Assembly (NCBI GenBank): GCA_002314445.1 | Contig: DCFX01000022.1 | Coordinates: forward strand, 34,707-98,706 | Reading direction: 5' to 3' | Length of the DNA stretch: 64,000 bases | Source of the DNA: Treponema sp. UBA1793 | GTDB taxonomy: Bacteria > Spirochaetota > Spirochaetia > Treponematales > Treponemataceae | In this document: positions 33,212 through 42,488 of the stretch, in pieces | Layout: every line of letters starts with the position of its first letter | How positions within the stretch are numbered: position 1 is the stretch's first letter | Program-made: the position numbers and the translations under genes | The notes under the pieces: model-generated | Database searches by the model: none | Told to the model about the DNA's origin: nothing | The model's input: the letters and a program-made list of their open reading frames with translations, nothing else

Positions 33212-34360
33212 ATGGCGGAAAAACGTGATTATTACGAAGTGCTCGGTGTGGAAAAAAGCGCATCTATTGATGAAATAAAGAAAGCATACCGGAAGCTTGC
33301 AGTCAAGTATCATCCTGACAGGAATCCCGGCGACAAGGTTGCCGAGGAAAAGTTCAGGGAAGCAACAGAGGCATACGAAGTTCTTTCAGATGAGAAAAAA
33401 CGGCCGCTTTACGATCAGTACGGCTTTGCAGGAGTAGAAGGTGCCGACCAGGCTGGCGGTGCACAGTATTCTCACGCATTCCATGATTTTAGTGATTTGT
33501 TTGGTGGAATGGGTGGCGGATTTGGTGACATATTTGACAATCTTTTCGGCGGCGGATTCAGCGGCAGTTCTTCATCACGCAGCCAGAATGGACCTGCAGA
33601 AGGTTCCAGTCTCCGCTACGATCTTGATATATCATTCCGCGATGCGGTTTTCGGAACAAAAGCGGAAATCAGATTTAAGCATAACGAAGTGTGCGATTCC
33701 TGCCACGGAACGGGCGGGGCGGCCGGTTCGAGCAGAAAAACTTGTCCGACATGCCAGGGCACGGGACAGGTCCGCCGCAGCGCAGGTTTCTTTGCTGTTC
33801 AACAGACATGTCCCACCTGCCACGGAACAGGGACGGTCATAGACAGACCGTGTTCATCATGCCATGGAACGGGCGTCCAGGAGAAAAGCAAAATGATGAT
33901 GCTTTCAATTCCTGCCGGGGTCGATAACGGCAAACGGATTGCCATTCCGCATCAGGGAGATGCGGGAACGAACGGGGGACCGGCAGGCGATCTTATTGTT
34001 GTGATTCATGTCGAGGAAGACCGCTTTTTTGAACGCGATAATCAGGATTTGTACTGTGCAGTTCCTCTTACGATGGCGCAGGCTGCACTGGGAGCTGATA
34101 TTTCCGTTCCTTCTCTTGACGGCAAGCAGATCAGCCTAAAAATTCCGGCAGGGACACCGAACGGCAAACTGCTGCGCATAAAGGGAGAAGGTGTACCGTT
34201 TACAGGAAGTACACACCGCGGAGATCTTTACGTAAAAATAGTTGTGCAGATTCCGTCAAAGCTCAGCGTTCAGGAAAAAGCACTGCTGGAGCAGTATCTC
34301 AAACTTGAGAATGCAACGACATCGCCGCAGCTTATTCCTCTGTCTTCACTGAACAGATAA
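33212..34360 (+). CDS. dnaJ: Chaperone DnaJ (Hsp40)
   Basis: 382 residues. J domain with the HPD motif in YHPDRNPGD near residue 35. A Gly/Phe-rich segment (about 80-120) follows. Four CxxCxGxG zinc repeats (CDSCHGTG, CPTCQGTG, CPTCHGTG, CSSCHGTG) lie at about 155-220, then the client-binding C-terminal domains. Stimulates the ATPase of DnaK. Ribosome site AAAAGAG is modest. Confidence 0.97.
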   Translation: MAEKRDYYEVLGVEKSASIDEIKKAYRKLAVKYHPDRNPGDKVAEEKFREATEAYEVLSDEKKRPLYDQYGFAGVEGADQAGGAQYSHAFHDFSDLFGGMGGGFGDIFDNLFGGGFSGSSSSRSQNGPAEGSSLRYDLDISFRDAVFGTKAEIRFKHNEVCDSCHGTGGAAGSSRKTCPTCQGTGQVRRSAGFFAVQQTCPTCHGTGTVIDRPCSSCHGTGVQEKSKMMMLSIPAGVDNGKRIAIPHQGDAGTNGGPAGDLIVVIHVEEDRFFERDNQDLYCAVPLTMAQAALGADISVPSLDGKQISLKIPAGTPNGKLLRIKGEGVPFTGSTHRGDLYVKIVVQIPSKLSVQEKALLEQYLKLENATTSPQLIPLSSLNR

Positions 34361-34426
34361 AAATTCTGTAAAATACGGTTTTTGAAAATAAGCACATGTT
34401 TTTTTCTCCCAAATCTGCCGATAGTA

Positions 34427-34435
34427 TGGTATACT
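34427..34435 (+). promoter_or_regulatory. Extended -10 promoter of the phosphatase operon
   Basis: TG-G-TATACT, an extended -10 element; the -35 is weak. It contains the same ATGGTAT string seen upstream of the sigma factor gene, so that string may partly reflect extended -10 boxes. Confidence 0.45.
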
Positions 34436-34468
34436 GAAACAGTGTTATTTTAAATACTTGAGGTAAAT

Positions 34469-35863
34469 ATGTATAAGACACGAAAAAAAATAATATTTCT
34501 GTCGGTTAATGCTGCTATTCTTGTACTTTTTATTATTCTTTCAATGCTTCTTGTTCCGAATTCATTGAAAGACAGGTCTCTTCTTGTGCTCGCAGGCGTT
34601 CCTGCTGTTATTCTGGTAATGCTTCTTATTGACGGCGATATTGTGCAAAAAGTTTTAAGGACTCATCTGCAGACCGTTGTTTTTGATAAAAGTGAGACAC
34701 GGTTTTTAATAGAGTTTATTAATAAACTGCGTTTTTGTTATTCACTGGATGACTTCTACAAAGCCATAGCAGAAACACTGGAAAGTAAAGCAGACTGTTC
34801 TATTCTTTTTGTTGACTGCGAAAAAAATTATATTCTGTATAACAGTCCCGACCGTATTTCCTCTTCAAACACCGTACGTGAAAAACTTTCGCGTAATTTT
34901 CCACTTTCGTGGGAGAAGGGTACTTACTTTATTGATGATTCTTTCGGAGTTATTTCTTCCTATAAAGAGGCTCGCGGTTTCTTTCTTTCTTCAGAGAACC
35001 AGCACTTCTATGTGTTCTGCCGGTATACAAAACTTTTTGATCTTGATGTATATGCGCAGTTGTTTGAAGAATTTACGAGGTTTCAATCACGTGCAAAAAC
35101 GATAGCCAACCTTTCAGAAATTTCAGGGCTTACAAAGGAATGGCAGCAGCTTGCCGACACGCAGCGTTCTTTCTTACCTCAGCAGATGCCGAATATTCAG
35201 GGATTAAAACTTGCAGCCTATTTTCGTCCTCTTGTAAATGTTTCGGGTGACTACTATTCTGTTCTTCCAATTGACAAACATAAGACATTGCTCATGCTTG
35301 GTGACGTTTCCGGTAAAGGGCTTCCTGCAGCACTTATCATGGGCTTGGTGATGAATACCGTAAAAATCATTGAGAATAAGGAAGACCTTGTAAACGTTAT
35401 TTATGAAGTTGATAAAGCCATTAAGGGAATGCGACTGCAGGATAAATACACGGTTCTTTTCCTTGGCATTGTCGATACTCAGAAGATGACAATAAGATAC
35501 ATAAACGCATCCATGTCCGATCCTATCATTCTTTCGCGTTCTCCTGACGGATACAGGATAAAGCCTCTTTCTTCGAATGCAAGTCTTGTCGGTATTATCG
35601 ATATGGGTGATGTAAATGTTGCGGAGCAGCGGTTATTCCGCGGCGACACAATTCTGATGGCGACAGACGGTGTATCAGAAGTTATGGATGACAGCGGCGT
35701 GGAACTTGGTGATACTGAACTTTTTAAGCAGACATTGCAGGCGGGCGCTGGAAAGCAGCCGCAGCAGTTTGTAGACGATATTGTGAATCTCATTATGGAA
35801 TATAACGGAAACAAGAAACTGCATGATGACGTGACAATGATGGTCGCGAAGGTAGGTTACTGA
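34469..35863 (+). CDS. SpoIIE/RsbU-type PP2C phosphatase, membrane-bound
   Basis: 464 residues. Two helices at about 10-30 and 40-58 anchor it. A GAF-like sensory part runs to about residue 200. The phosphatase domain has the acidic metal ligands in NVSGDYYSVLP (near 252), LGDVSGKGLPAALIM (near 275), MATDGVSEVMDD and DDVTMMVAKV at the end. This type dephosphorylates STAS-domain antagonists; one is encoded two genes on. The next gene starts 1 base after the stop. Confidence 0.9.
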   Translation: MYKTRKKIIFLSVNAAILVLFIILSMLLVPNSLKDRSLLVLAGVPAVILVMLLIDGDIVQKVLRTHLQTVVFDKSETRFLIEFINKLRFCYSLDDFYKAIAETLESKADCSILFVDCEKNYILYNSPDRISSSNTVREKLSRNFPLSWEKGTYFIDDSFGVISSYKEARGFFLSSENQHFYVFCRYTKLFDLDVYAQLFEEFTRFQSRAKTIANLSEISGLTKEWQQLADTQRSFLPQQMPNIQGLKLAAYFRPLVNVSGDYYSVLPIDKHKTLLMLGDVSGKGLPAALIMGLVMNTVKIIENKEDLVNVIYEVDKAIKGMRLQDKYTVLFLGIVDTQKMTIRYINASMSDPIILSRSPDGYRIKPLSSNASLVGIIDMGDVNVAEQRLFRGDTILMATDGVSEVMDDSGVELGDTELFKQTLQAGAGKQPQQFVDDIVNLIMEYNGNKKLHDDVTMMVAKVGY

Positions 35864-35864
35864 T

Positions 35865-38072
35865 ATGATGTACATAATACTTAACTTTGCTCTTGCAGTC
35901 TTTTTCATCTGGCTGACTGTGTACATCGACCGGGCATCAAGGGTAAATATCGATTATAATGATCCGCTGATAATCAATGTGCTGATCATGGCAATCATTT
36001 CGGTTCTGTATGCTGTTCTTGTCAGCAGTTTTCTTCCCGGAGCATTTTATCTTCTGCTTGCACGTCTTCTCTTTGTTCTTGAAGCGTGTTTCCTTGTAAA
36101 CCTTTCTTTCTGTTTTATTTTTTATGCATCGGGAAAGAAAAATTCTGTCGTACCATTTATTAAAGTCGCATTGTATATATTTTCCTTTTACATTGCATTC
36201 TTTAAATTTAAAGCTGTCGAGATGACTCCTGAAAGCGGTATCATCATCAAATCTCCTTATGTTTTTTCTGCCGACGTAAGTTCCATTTTTCCGTGGACAT
36301 GGGTTACATTGTATGTTGCTCTTTATCGGTTTATTCTTCCTGGATTCTGTTGTCTTATCATGCTGTTAAGAAATGAATATAAGGCGACGCGGATTCAGAA
36401 GCACCGGGGATATATTGACACACTAGGGCTTGTTGCTATGTGGGGGCTGCTTCTCTTTATAAGCGCCGTATCACGTCACAATCCTGCAATTTCATTATTA
36501 TATCTTGTTTCATATGCATTTGCGCTTTTAATAATGATAAGGGCTTCCTCTGAAAAAACAGCTCCGTCCGGCAGCGATTCTGTCATGCTCCTTGTCAGGG
36601 CCTTTCTCGTTTACATCATTCCAAGCGTTTTTATAGGATTTGTGTATTCTTCTTTCTATGGTCTGTATGGGAAATACCCGGTTCTTTTTGTTCTGATACT
36701 AGCAGCCGGAGCATCCGCCTCTCTGTTTGTGGTCTGGAAATTATCCGATTATCTGACAAATACCCGGCGTTTGCACTCTGCGGATTATGAACACTCGTTT
36801 GAAAAAGATCTTGCATCGATTGATTACAGCGGTGAAATGGATGAAATAACGAACAATATGTTCAACATCTTTAAGAAAAACGTTGAATGTTCCGCCATGT
36901 CTGTGTTCATTAACGATGGTGATGGAAATCTCGCTATGGCATATTCATCGAAAGGTGAAAACCTTTCGGTTCCTGCTGACAATCCGGTGTTTGATGAACT
37001 TCTCAATATCGGCAAGACTGTTGTTGTTTTCGGAGAAATTGACAGCGAGCATGATCTTGCAGAAATACGGGATAAGCTTGCAGACCTCTTCAGCCTTACA
37101 AATTCGGATGCGTTGTTCATATTAAATGAGGGCAGGAATGTTCTGGGATTTATTGCACTCGGTATAAAAACAAGCGGTGATCATTACAAGGATTACGATA
37201 TCAGCGTATTCAGAAAGCTGTATTCTTACTTCTTCGTTTTCGGTTATTACATGCGTAATATTTCCAATAAAGATATTATCGGTACTGTTAACCGCGAAAT
37301 CCGTATGTCTTCTCAGATTATTACTTCCATTCAGGAAAATATGGAACCCGTTAAAAATCCGAAAATGGACGTCGGCTATATCATGGTACCTGCGCATAAC
37401 ATCGGCGGTGAATTTGTTGATTTAATCAGGCTGAACGATAAGACCCATTTGTTTGTTGTCGGAGATTTAAGCGGTAAAGGTATTGCGGCCAGTATGAGTA
37501 TGGTCATTCTGAAATCGATTATCCGGACGTATCTTGCGGAAACGCACGATTTTAAGCGGCTTGTTGTGAAGGTCAATTCCTTCATCAGGAACAGTCTTCA
37601 GAAGGGAACTATTTTTGCCGGCATGTTTGCGCTTATCGATTTTGAAAGCGATACGATGTATTATATCAACTGCGGTATTCCTGCTTTGTTCCTCTACACT
37701 CGGGCTTACAATAATGTCATAGAAATACAGGGCAGCGGCCACATTCTTGGATTCGCCAGGGATATTTCACAATATATTACCGTGAAGCAGATAAAACTTA
37801 ATGACGGCGATATCGTTCTTACCTGTACCGACGGTCTTATCAATTCGCATTCTTTGCGCGGTGAGCAGTTCGGTAAGGAACGTGTTCAGCAGGTGCTTCT
37901 TGCAAATTCGATGTATCCTGCATCGCGTATGGCTCAGTTTGAATATGATAATCTTGCTAAATTCATGTCGAAAGAAATGGAAGACGATGTAAGTGTTCTC
38001 GTAATGAAGTATCAGGAAACAGAAGCATCACAGCATGAAGTGAAAGCCGATACTGAAATACAGCCGGAATAA
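35865..38072 (+). CDS. SpoIIE-type phosphatase with multi-helix N-terminus and GAF-like domain
   Basis: 735 residues. About eight helices fill the first 300 residues (a 7TM-like sensor). A GAF-like region spans about 330-460. The PP2C domain follows from about 490: NIGGEFVDL, VVGDLSGKGIAASMSM, TCTDGLIN and EDDVSVLVMKYQ. The first ligand block reads GGEF rather than the usual GGDF/Y, an Asp-to-Glu change at a metal site. Its sister gene lies upstream and the STAS gene 17 bases downstream. Probably senses an envelope or soluble signal. Confidence 0.88.
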   Translation: MMYIILNFALAVFFIWLTVYIDRASRVNIDYNDPLIINVLIMAIISVLYAVLVSSFLPGAFYLLLARLLFVLEACFLVNLSFCFIFYASGKKNSVVPFIKVALYIFSFYIAFFKFKAVEMTPESGIIIKSPYVFSADVSSIFPWTWVTLYVALYRFILPGFCCLIMLLRNEYKATRIQKHRGYIDTLGLVAMWGLLLFISAVSRHNPAISLLYLVSYAFALLIMIRASSEKTAPSGSDSVMLLVRAFLVYIIPSVFIGFVYSSFYGLYGKYPVLFVLILAAGASASLFVVWKLSDYLTNTRRLHSADYEHSFEKDLASIDYSGEMDEITNNMFNIFKKNVECSAMSVFINDGDGNLAMAYSSKGENLSVPADNPVFDELLNIGKTVVVFGEIDSEHDLAEIRDKLADLFSLTNSDALFILNEGRNVLGFIALGIKTSGDHYKDYDISVFRKLYSYFFVFGYYMRNISNKDIIGTVNREIRMSSQIITSIQENMEPVKNPKMDVGYIMVPAHNIGGEFVDLIRLNDKTHLFVVGDLSGKGIAASMSMVILKSIIRTYLAETHDFKRLVVKVNSFIRNSLQKGTIFAGMFALIDFESDTMYYINCGIPALFLYTRAYNNVIEIQGSGHILGFARDISQYITVKQIKLNDGDIVLTCTDGLINSHSLRGEQFGKERVQQVLLANSMYPASRMAQFEYDNLAKFMSKEMEDDVSVLVMKYQETEASQHEVKADTEIQPE

Positions 38073-38089
38073 GGCAGGAGGCGTAACGT

Positions 38090-38416
38090 ATGGAGCAATT
38101 AACAATTACAGAAAAGAGCGGCGCGAATTATTTGCTGTTTGAGCTTGATGGCGCGCTTAATGCATATACGCTTGCTGAATTTCAACAGAAAGTGTACGGC
38201 GCGATTCAGAAGAGCAATGTTGTTATTGACTTGTCAAAAATAATAGAACTTGATTCATCGGGAATCGGCGTTATTATGGCTGCCTTTAACGATGGGGAAA
38301 ACTGCGGCCATAAGCTGTATCTTATGGCCTTGTCCAATGAAAGCGAAAAAACTGTCACTGCAACGGGATTTAAGGATCAGCTTAATATTATTAATTCCGT
38401 TACAGAAGTGGCATAG
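38090..38416 (+). CDS. STAS-domain anti-sigma factor antagonist
   Basis: 108 residues, single STAS domain. The segment VIDLSKIIELDSSGIGVIM holds the Ser (in DSSG) that is phosphorylated in SpoIIAA/RsbV proteins. AGGAGG precedes the ATG. It is the probable substrate of one or both phosphatases encoded upstream. The matching kinase and any sigma or output partner are not in the window; the group-2-like sigma factor at 17969 is a conceivable but unproven target. Confidence 0.9.
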   Translation: MEQLTITEKSGANYLLFELDGALNAYTLAEFQQKVYGAIQKSNVVIDLSKIIELDSSGIGVIMAAFNDGENCGHKLYLMALSNESEKTVTATGFKDQLNIINSVTEVA

Positions 38417-38423
38417 TTTTTTA

Positions 38424-38870
38424 TCAATTTTGATTTACATTGATCCGCCGGAAAAGCTGGAATACCAGCCCGGCGGATTTTTTTTGTCCGGTTGCCTTGT
38501 CTGTATACTCGCCTTCATGCGTGAGCATGCGTACATACACGGAGTTGCCGTCCGGTTCCTTTTCCTGCCAGACGAATTCGAGCCAAAGTTCTTCCGCGGC
38601 CGTATACAACGCTGATGCAGGTTTTCCGCTTTCTGTAAACGGAACCTCATCCGGCGGCAGATAACTTTGTACGAAAAAATAGCTGCCCGCAGGAATTGCA
38701 GAAAGACTGCCCGGCTGTACCGGTTCACAATCGGACAGATATGTATTGGGCGCGGGATTCATATCGCGTTTTGTTACCGATGATGTGCAGACTCTCAGCA
38801 GTCCGCTGCCGTCATCGTCCGTCGTTCCGCATATAATATCTTCAAATAATACAAGGCTTTTTACTGACAT
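38424..38870 (-). CDS. Hypothetical protein, 148 residues
   Basis: I do not recognise a family. No signal peptide or helix. Mixed alpha/beta composition with a Pro/Glu-rich middle (SYLPPDEVPF, then EELWLEFVWQEKEPDG) and a C-terminal VFQLFRRI. Its last 60 or so bases contain, on the other strand, the terminator of the STAS gene, so the two genes converge and overlap in 3' signals. It has a TTGAAA-N17-TACACT promoter whose -10 box ends 6 bases before the ATG, and no ribosome site, so it may be leaderless. Confidence 0.7.
   Translation of the reverse strand: MSVKSLVLFEDIICGTTDDDGSGLLRVCTSSVTKRDMNPAPNTYLSDCEPVQPGSLSAIPAGSYFFVQSYLPPDEVPFTESGKPASALYTAAEELWLEFVWQEKEPDGNSVYVRMLTHEGEYTDKATGQKKSAGLVFQLFRRINVNQN
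38443..38485 (+). terminator. Terminator of the phosphatase-STAS operon
   Basis: ATCCGCCGG pairs with CCGGCGGAT, with an inner GCTGG/CCAGC stem, followed by eight T. It lies inside the 3' end of the convergent gene at 38424-38870. Confidence 0.9.
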
Positions 38871-38876
38871 ATTGAG

Positions 38877-38905
38877 AGTGTATCAGATTTATGTTTTTTT
38901 TTCAA
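38877..38905 (-). promoter_or_regulatory. Leaderless promoter of the 148-residue gene
   Basis: On the minus strand TTGAAA (38905-38900), a 17-base spacer and TACACT (38882-38877). The ATG at 38870 is 6 bases past the -10 box. Confidence 0.75.
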
Positions 38906-38978
38906 AAAGAATATGCAGAATAGTCTGAAAATAAACATTTGAGACGAATTATACAGCAGAACTTCCAGGAGGAATAAA

Positions 38979-40133
38979 GTGAGAACGTATCTGAAGAATT
39001 TCTGCATATGGTTAGCACAAGTTGCCGGCATTTCTGCAGCAGTGCTGTTTGCAGTATGTCCGGTTTCGTGCAAAATGACAGATGAAGGGCTGAAGGTTCT
39101 TACGGGCGATTATATATCACCCGTAATTGAATCATATTCAGTACCGGGTGCATCTTCCGTTTCGATCGTTTTTTCGGAGCCTGTAAAAATAACGGGTGCG
39201 GTTGTAACACCTGTTACTGATGCATCTTCTGCGGGAGACAATGACTCTGCAGAGAACGGAACTGCTGCACCATCTCTTAAAGCGGCATCAGGGGTGGATG
39301 GCGCAATTCCTGTAGTTATTTCATATAATGGCGGACAGAAAACGGTAATTCTGACAGCGTCATCTGAGTTTTCTGTCGGTGCATCGTACGAATTATACGG
39401 AGAAGCGGAAGATGATGCAGGGAATACGGTAACGTTCTGTCTGCCGTTTACAGGATTCAATAGCCGCATTCCCCGTATTATTATAACGGAAATACATCCT
39501 GGATGGGTTTCCGGCTCGGACAGATGCGAATTTGTCGAACTGTATGCACTTACTGCAGGAAATCTTGCCGGCCTGAAAGTAGCAAGTGCAAATGACGGAG
39601 AAGATAAAGGTTTTGTACTTCCTCCTGTTGAAGTTCAGGCGGGAGAAGTTATCGTTCTTCATATGAGGAAGAGGGGAGAAAACTGTATAGACGAAACCGG
39701 CAGTAATCTGGCACTTGCGGAGGGCAGTGAAAAGGAGAATTATGTTTCGGATACTGCTCGTGACTTATGGGCTGACAATGAAAAAGCATGCTTAAACGAC
39801 AAGGAAGATGTCATCGTACTCGAAAATACGTTTTCTGGAGGACTTATAGACGCCGTCCTTTATTCCCAGGAAAATACGACGGCTTGGAAGAATGATGCTA
39901 TAGGCAGGATGGCAGAAAAGGCTGCGCAAGCCGGAATATGGAACAGTTCAGAGCCTTCTGCTGTAGCGTCGACTGATTCAATGACTGCGACAAAAACACT
40001 GGTAAGAAAACAGTGTACGGCATTGTATGATGCTGTTCGCAAAGGTACACTTGCCGAGGGAGTAATACCGCAGAAAGCAGATAACTGGTATCTGGCCAGT
40101 TCAAAAGAGGTTTCGCCGGGTGCGGTTCAATAA
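38979..40133 (+). CDS. Lamin-tail-domain-like lipoprotein
   Basis: 384 residues, GTG start with AGGAGG 7 bases upstream. The signal segment ends VCPVSC near residue 31, a loose spirochaetal lipobox. A first beta domain (about 45-160, FSEPVKITGAVVTPV) looks Ig-like. From about 165, IIITEIHPG followed by CEFVELYALTAGNLAGLKV resembles the lamin-tail (LTD) fold found in secreted proteins. Probably displayed in the periplasm or on the surface. Function unknown. Confidence 0.78.
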   Translation: MRTYLKNFCIWLAQVAGISAAVLFAVCPVSCKMTDEGLKVLTGDYISPVIESYSVPGASSVSIVFSEPVKITGAVVTPVTDASSAGDNDSAENGTAAPSLKAASGVDGAIPVVISYNGGQKTVILTASSEFSVGASYELYGEAEDDAGNTVTFCLPFTGFNSRIPRIIITEIHPGWVSGSDRCEFVELYALTAGNLAGLKVASANDGEDKGFVLPPVEVQAGEVIVLHMRKRGENCIDETGSNLALAEGSEKENYVSDTARDLWADNEKACLNDKEDVIVLENTFSGGLIDAVLYSQENTTAWKNDAIGRMAEKAAQAGIWNSSEPSAVASTDSMTATKTLVRKQCTALYDAVRKGTLAEGVIPQKADNWYLASSKEVSPGAVQ

Positions 40134-40149
40134 ATATATTCCAATATTA

Positions 40150-40178
40150 TAGAAAATCCTGTGTTTTTCTGATACACT
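40150..40178 (+). promoter_or_regulatory. Leaderless promoter of the U32 gene
   Basis: TAGAAA (40150-40155), a 17-base spacer and TACACT (40173-40178), 6 bases before the ATG at 40185. No Shine-Dalgarno sequence. Confidence 0.65.
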
Positions 40179-40184
40179 TACTGT

Positions 40185-42488
40185 ATGTCTGAATTATTAG
40201 CGCCTGCGGGTAATATTGAATCTCTTGACGCAGCAATCGGTGAAGGTGCCGATGCTGTCTATCTCGGTCTGAAAAGCTTTAACGCCCGGCTACGGACTTC
40301 CAATTTTGCCTGGAATCAGTTTGAGGCCGCAGTTGATTCTGTGCACCGGCAGGGGAAAAAAATTTATGTTACTGTAAATACAATCTGCGAGGAAAATGAA
40401 ACCGAAAGACTTTTTCGTCTTCTTTCGTATCTTGATAAAGTAAAGCCGGACGGATTGATTGTTCAGGATTTTGCAATTATCCGTATGGTGCAGCAGTTTT
40501 TTCCGGATATGGAACTTCATGCTTCGACACAGATGAACGTGGAAAGTGCAGCGGGTGTTAACCTGCTGAGCAGGGAAGGACTGAAACGTGTTGTTCTTGC
40601 CCGTGAACTGGGGCTTGAGGAAGTCAGGCAGATAAAGCAGTCGACGACAGCGCAGCTTGAAATGTTCGTTCACGGCGCTCTTTGCGTAAGCGAATCAGGT
40701 TTGTGTCTTTTTTCAAGTTTTCTTGGTGGAAAATCAGCAAACAGAGGTATGTGCACACAGGCATGCCGCCGTTTTTATACGGCAGACATGCCCGGCGGCC
40801 CTGAACAGGGGTACTATTTTTCTCCCTGTGATCTCCAGCTCATTGACCGTATTCCAGATCTTATGGAAGCAGGAATAGATTCATTTAAAATTGAAGGGCG
40901 CATGAAGAGCGCAGAATATGTCGGCTCTGTTGTGGCCGCATACAGATATGTCATGGATCACTGGAATGAAGACCGGAAAGGGGCAGTCATCACAGGTAAG
41001 CGTATGCTTTCATCAGACTTTGCCCGTTCGAAAACTTCTTACTGGTATAATTTTACGACGATGGAAGACGGTGTCGAGAAAGCGGGGGAAGAGATACTGA
41101 ATCCTGATCAGGCCGGTGGTACCGGTATTTTTCTGGGGACCATAACGTCCGTAAAGGCTGCTCCTGACGAAATTATTGAAGACGCAGTTAAAAACGCTCC
41201 TCCTGATACGCCGAAGGAGCAGCTGCAGATACAGATGGCGCAATTTTCAGGTGGTTCTTACGACCCTGATCCGGGAGATTCAATCCGATTGCACCGCAGC
41301 GACGACAGCGGCCGTTTAAGCCACAAAGTGCGGAGCGTGGAAGTCCTGGAAAACGGAAAACGGTGGGTTGACATTCCCGGTGGTTTTTATGTTGGAGACA
41401 GTGTTTATCTGCTTCAAACGAAATCAATGTCCAAACGATATCCGCGGGTGCTGCCGAACGATTTATCTCGTTTTAGACGCCAGCCTGCGGACGAACAGCT
41501 TCCGGTACTTGACCTGACTCCTGTACAGAAAAATGAGCTTTCATATTTTCCCGAGGGATTGTATGTTCAGGTATCAACGATTTCCGACGTATTTATCGTT
41601 CAGTCGGCGCATCCTGTCCGCGTCATTATAGAATTGAATAATGAAACTATAAACGAAATAGTAAAAAGAAAAACGACGCTGCCTCTGTCCAGAAAACAAT
41701 TTATTCTTTCCCTTGATCCGTACTGCCCTGCAGCCTATGAAAATGAATTGCTGCAGACTCTTGAGCAATTAATAACAGACGGTTTTACGACGTTTGTCGT
41801 CAATAATGTTGCACATATAGAAATGCTCCGCGGAAAAAAGGGAATCAACATGATATGCGGCCCTTATTTGTATGCGTTCAACAGATGGGCAGCCTCATGG
41901 CTCGAAAATCAGGGACTTGGCGCATTTATAATGCCGTATGAGAATTCCCGTAAAAATCTTGAGTCGACTTTTGAGCAGTCTGTACGTGCCCGTGTACTCG
42001 TTCCGGTTTTTGCATATCCGGCGCTGTTCCGTATGCGTTTTAAGCTGCCAAAAAAATATGATTTTACATATTTTTCCGACAAAGAGGGCGTTACATTTAA
42101 AGTGAACTCAACGACTGACGGTTCGTTCGTTATGCCCGAAGCTGCGTTTTCCATTACCGATAAAACTGATTTGTTGTACAGTGCGGGATTTAAACGCTTA
42201 CTACTTGATTTTTCAAAAACAAAAGTCACAAAAGGCCAGCTCAAAGAAGTGATGAATTCAATTATTAAAAAAGCAGCATTGCCTGGTGTATCGCGTTTCA
42301 ACTGGAAAGAAGGTTTTTATTCTCCTCAGCAAATTGAAGAATATAAGGCAGAAAACGAGAGAAACGCGGCGGGCCGTAAATCTGCTGAAAGAGCCCCTGC
42401 AGCAGATTTTGGGAAAAAGAAAGACTCAAAACGACCGGACAATCCGCGGGGGAGCAGAAAACCGCCCCGCGGACGACCGTCAGAATAG
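40185..42488 (+). CDS. U32 family peptidase / RNA hydroxylation protein (RlhA-like)
   Basis: 767 residues. The start ELLAPAGNIESLDAAIGEGADAVYLG is the U32 signature. A Cys-rich block (CVSESGLCLFSS, then GMCTQACRRFY) near residue 165-200 and FKIEGRMKSAEYV near 235 are conserved. A long C-terminal domain fits the DUF3656 extension of RlhA, which hydroxylates 23S rRNA C2501 (known for E. coli). The last 40 residues are Lys/Arg/Pro-rich and probably disordered. The end overlaps the convergent ssb gene by 9 bases. Confidence 0.88.
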   Translation: MSELLAPAGNIESLDAAIGEGADAVYLGLKSFNARLRTSNFAWNQFEAAVDSVHRQGKKIYVTVNTICEENETERLFRLLSYLDKVKPDGLIVQDFAIIRMVQQFFPDMELHASTQMNVESAAGVNLLSREGLKRVVLARELGLEEVRQIKQSTTAQLEMFVHGALCVSESGLCLFSSFLGGKSANRGMCTQACRRFYTADMPGGPEQGYYFSPCDLQLIDRIPDLMEAGIDSFKIEGRMKSAEYVGSVVAAYRYVMDHWNEDRKGAVITGKRMLSSDFARSKTSYWYNFTTMEDGVEKAGEEILNPDQAGGTGIFLGTITSVKAAPDEIIEDAVKNAPPDTPKEQLQIQMAQFSGGSYDPDPGDSIRLHRSDDSGRLSHKVRSVEVLENGKRWVDIPGGFYVGDSVYLLQTKSMSKRYPRVLPNDLSRFRRQPADEQLPVLDLTPVQKNELSYFPEGLYVQVSTISDVFIVQSAHPVRVIIELNNETINEIVKRKTTLPLSRKQFILSLDPYCPAAYENELLQTLEQLITDGFTTFVVNNVAHIEMLRGKKGINMICGPYLYAFNRWAASWLENQGLGAFIMPYENSRKNLESTFEQSVRARVLVPVFAYPALFRMRFKLPKKYDFTYFSDKEGVTFKVNSTTDGSFVMPEAAFSITDKTDLLYSAGFKRLLLDFSKTKVTKGQLKEVMNSIIKKAALPGVSRFNWKEGFYSPQQIEEYKAENERNAAGRKSAERAPAADFGKKKDSKRPDNPRGSRKPPRGRPSE

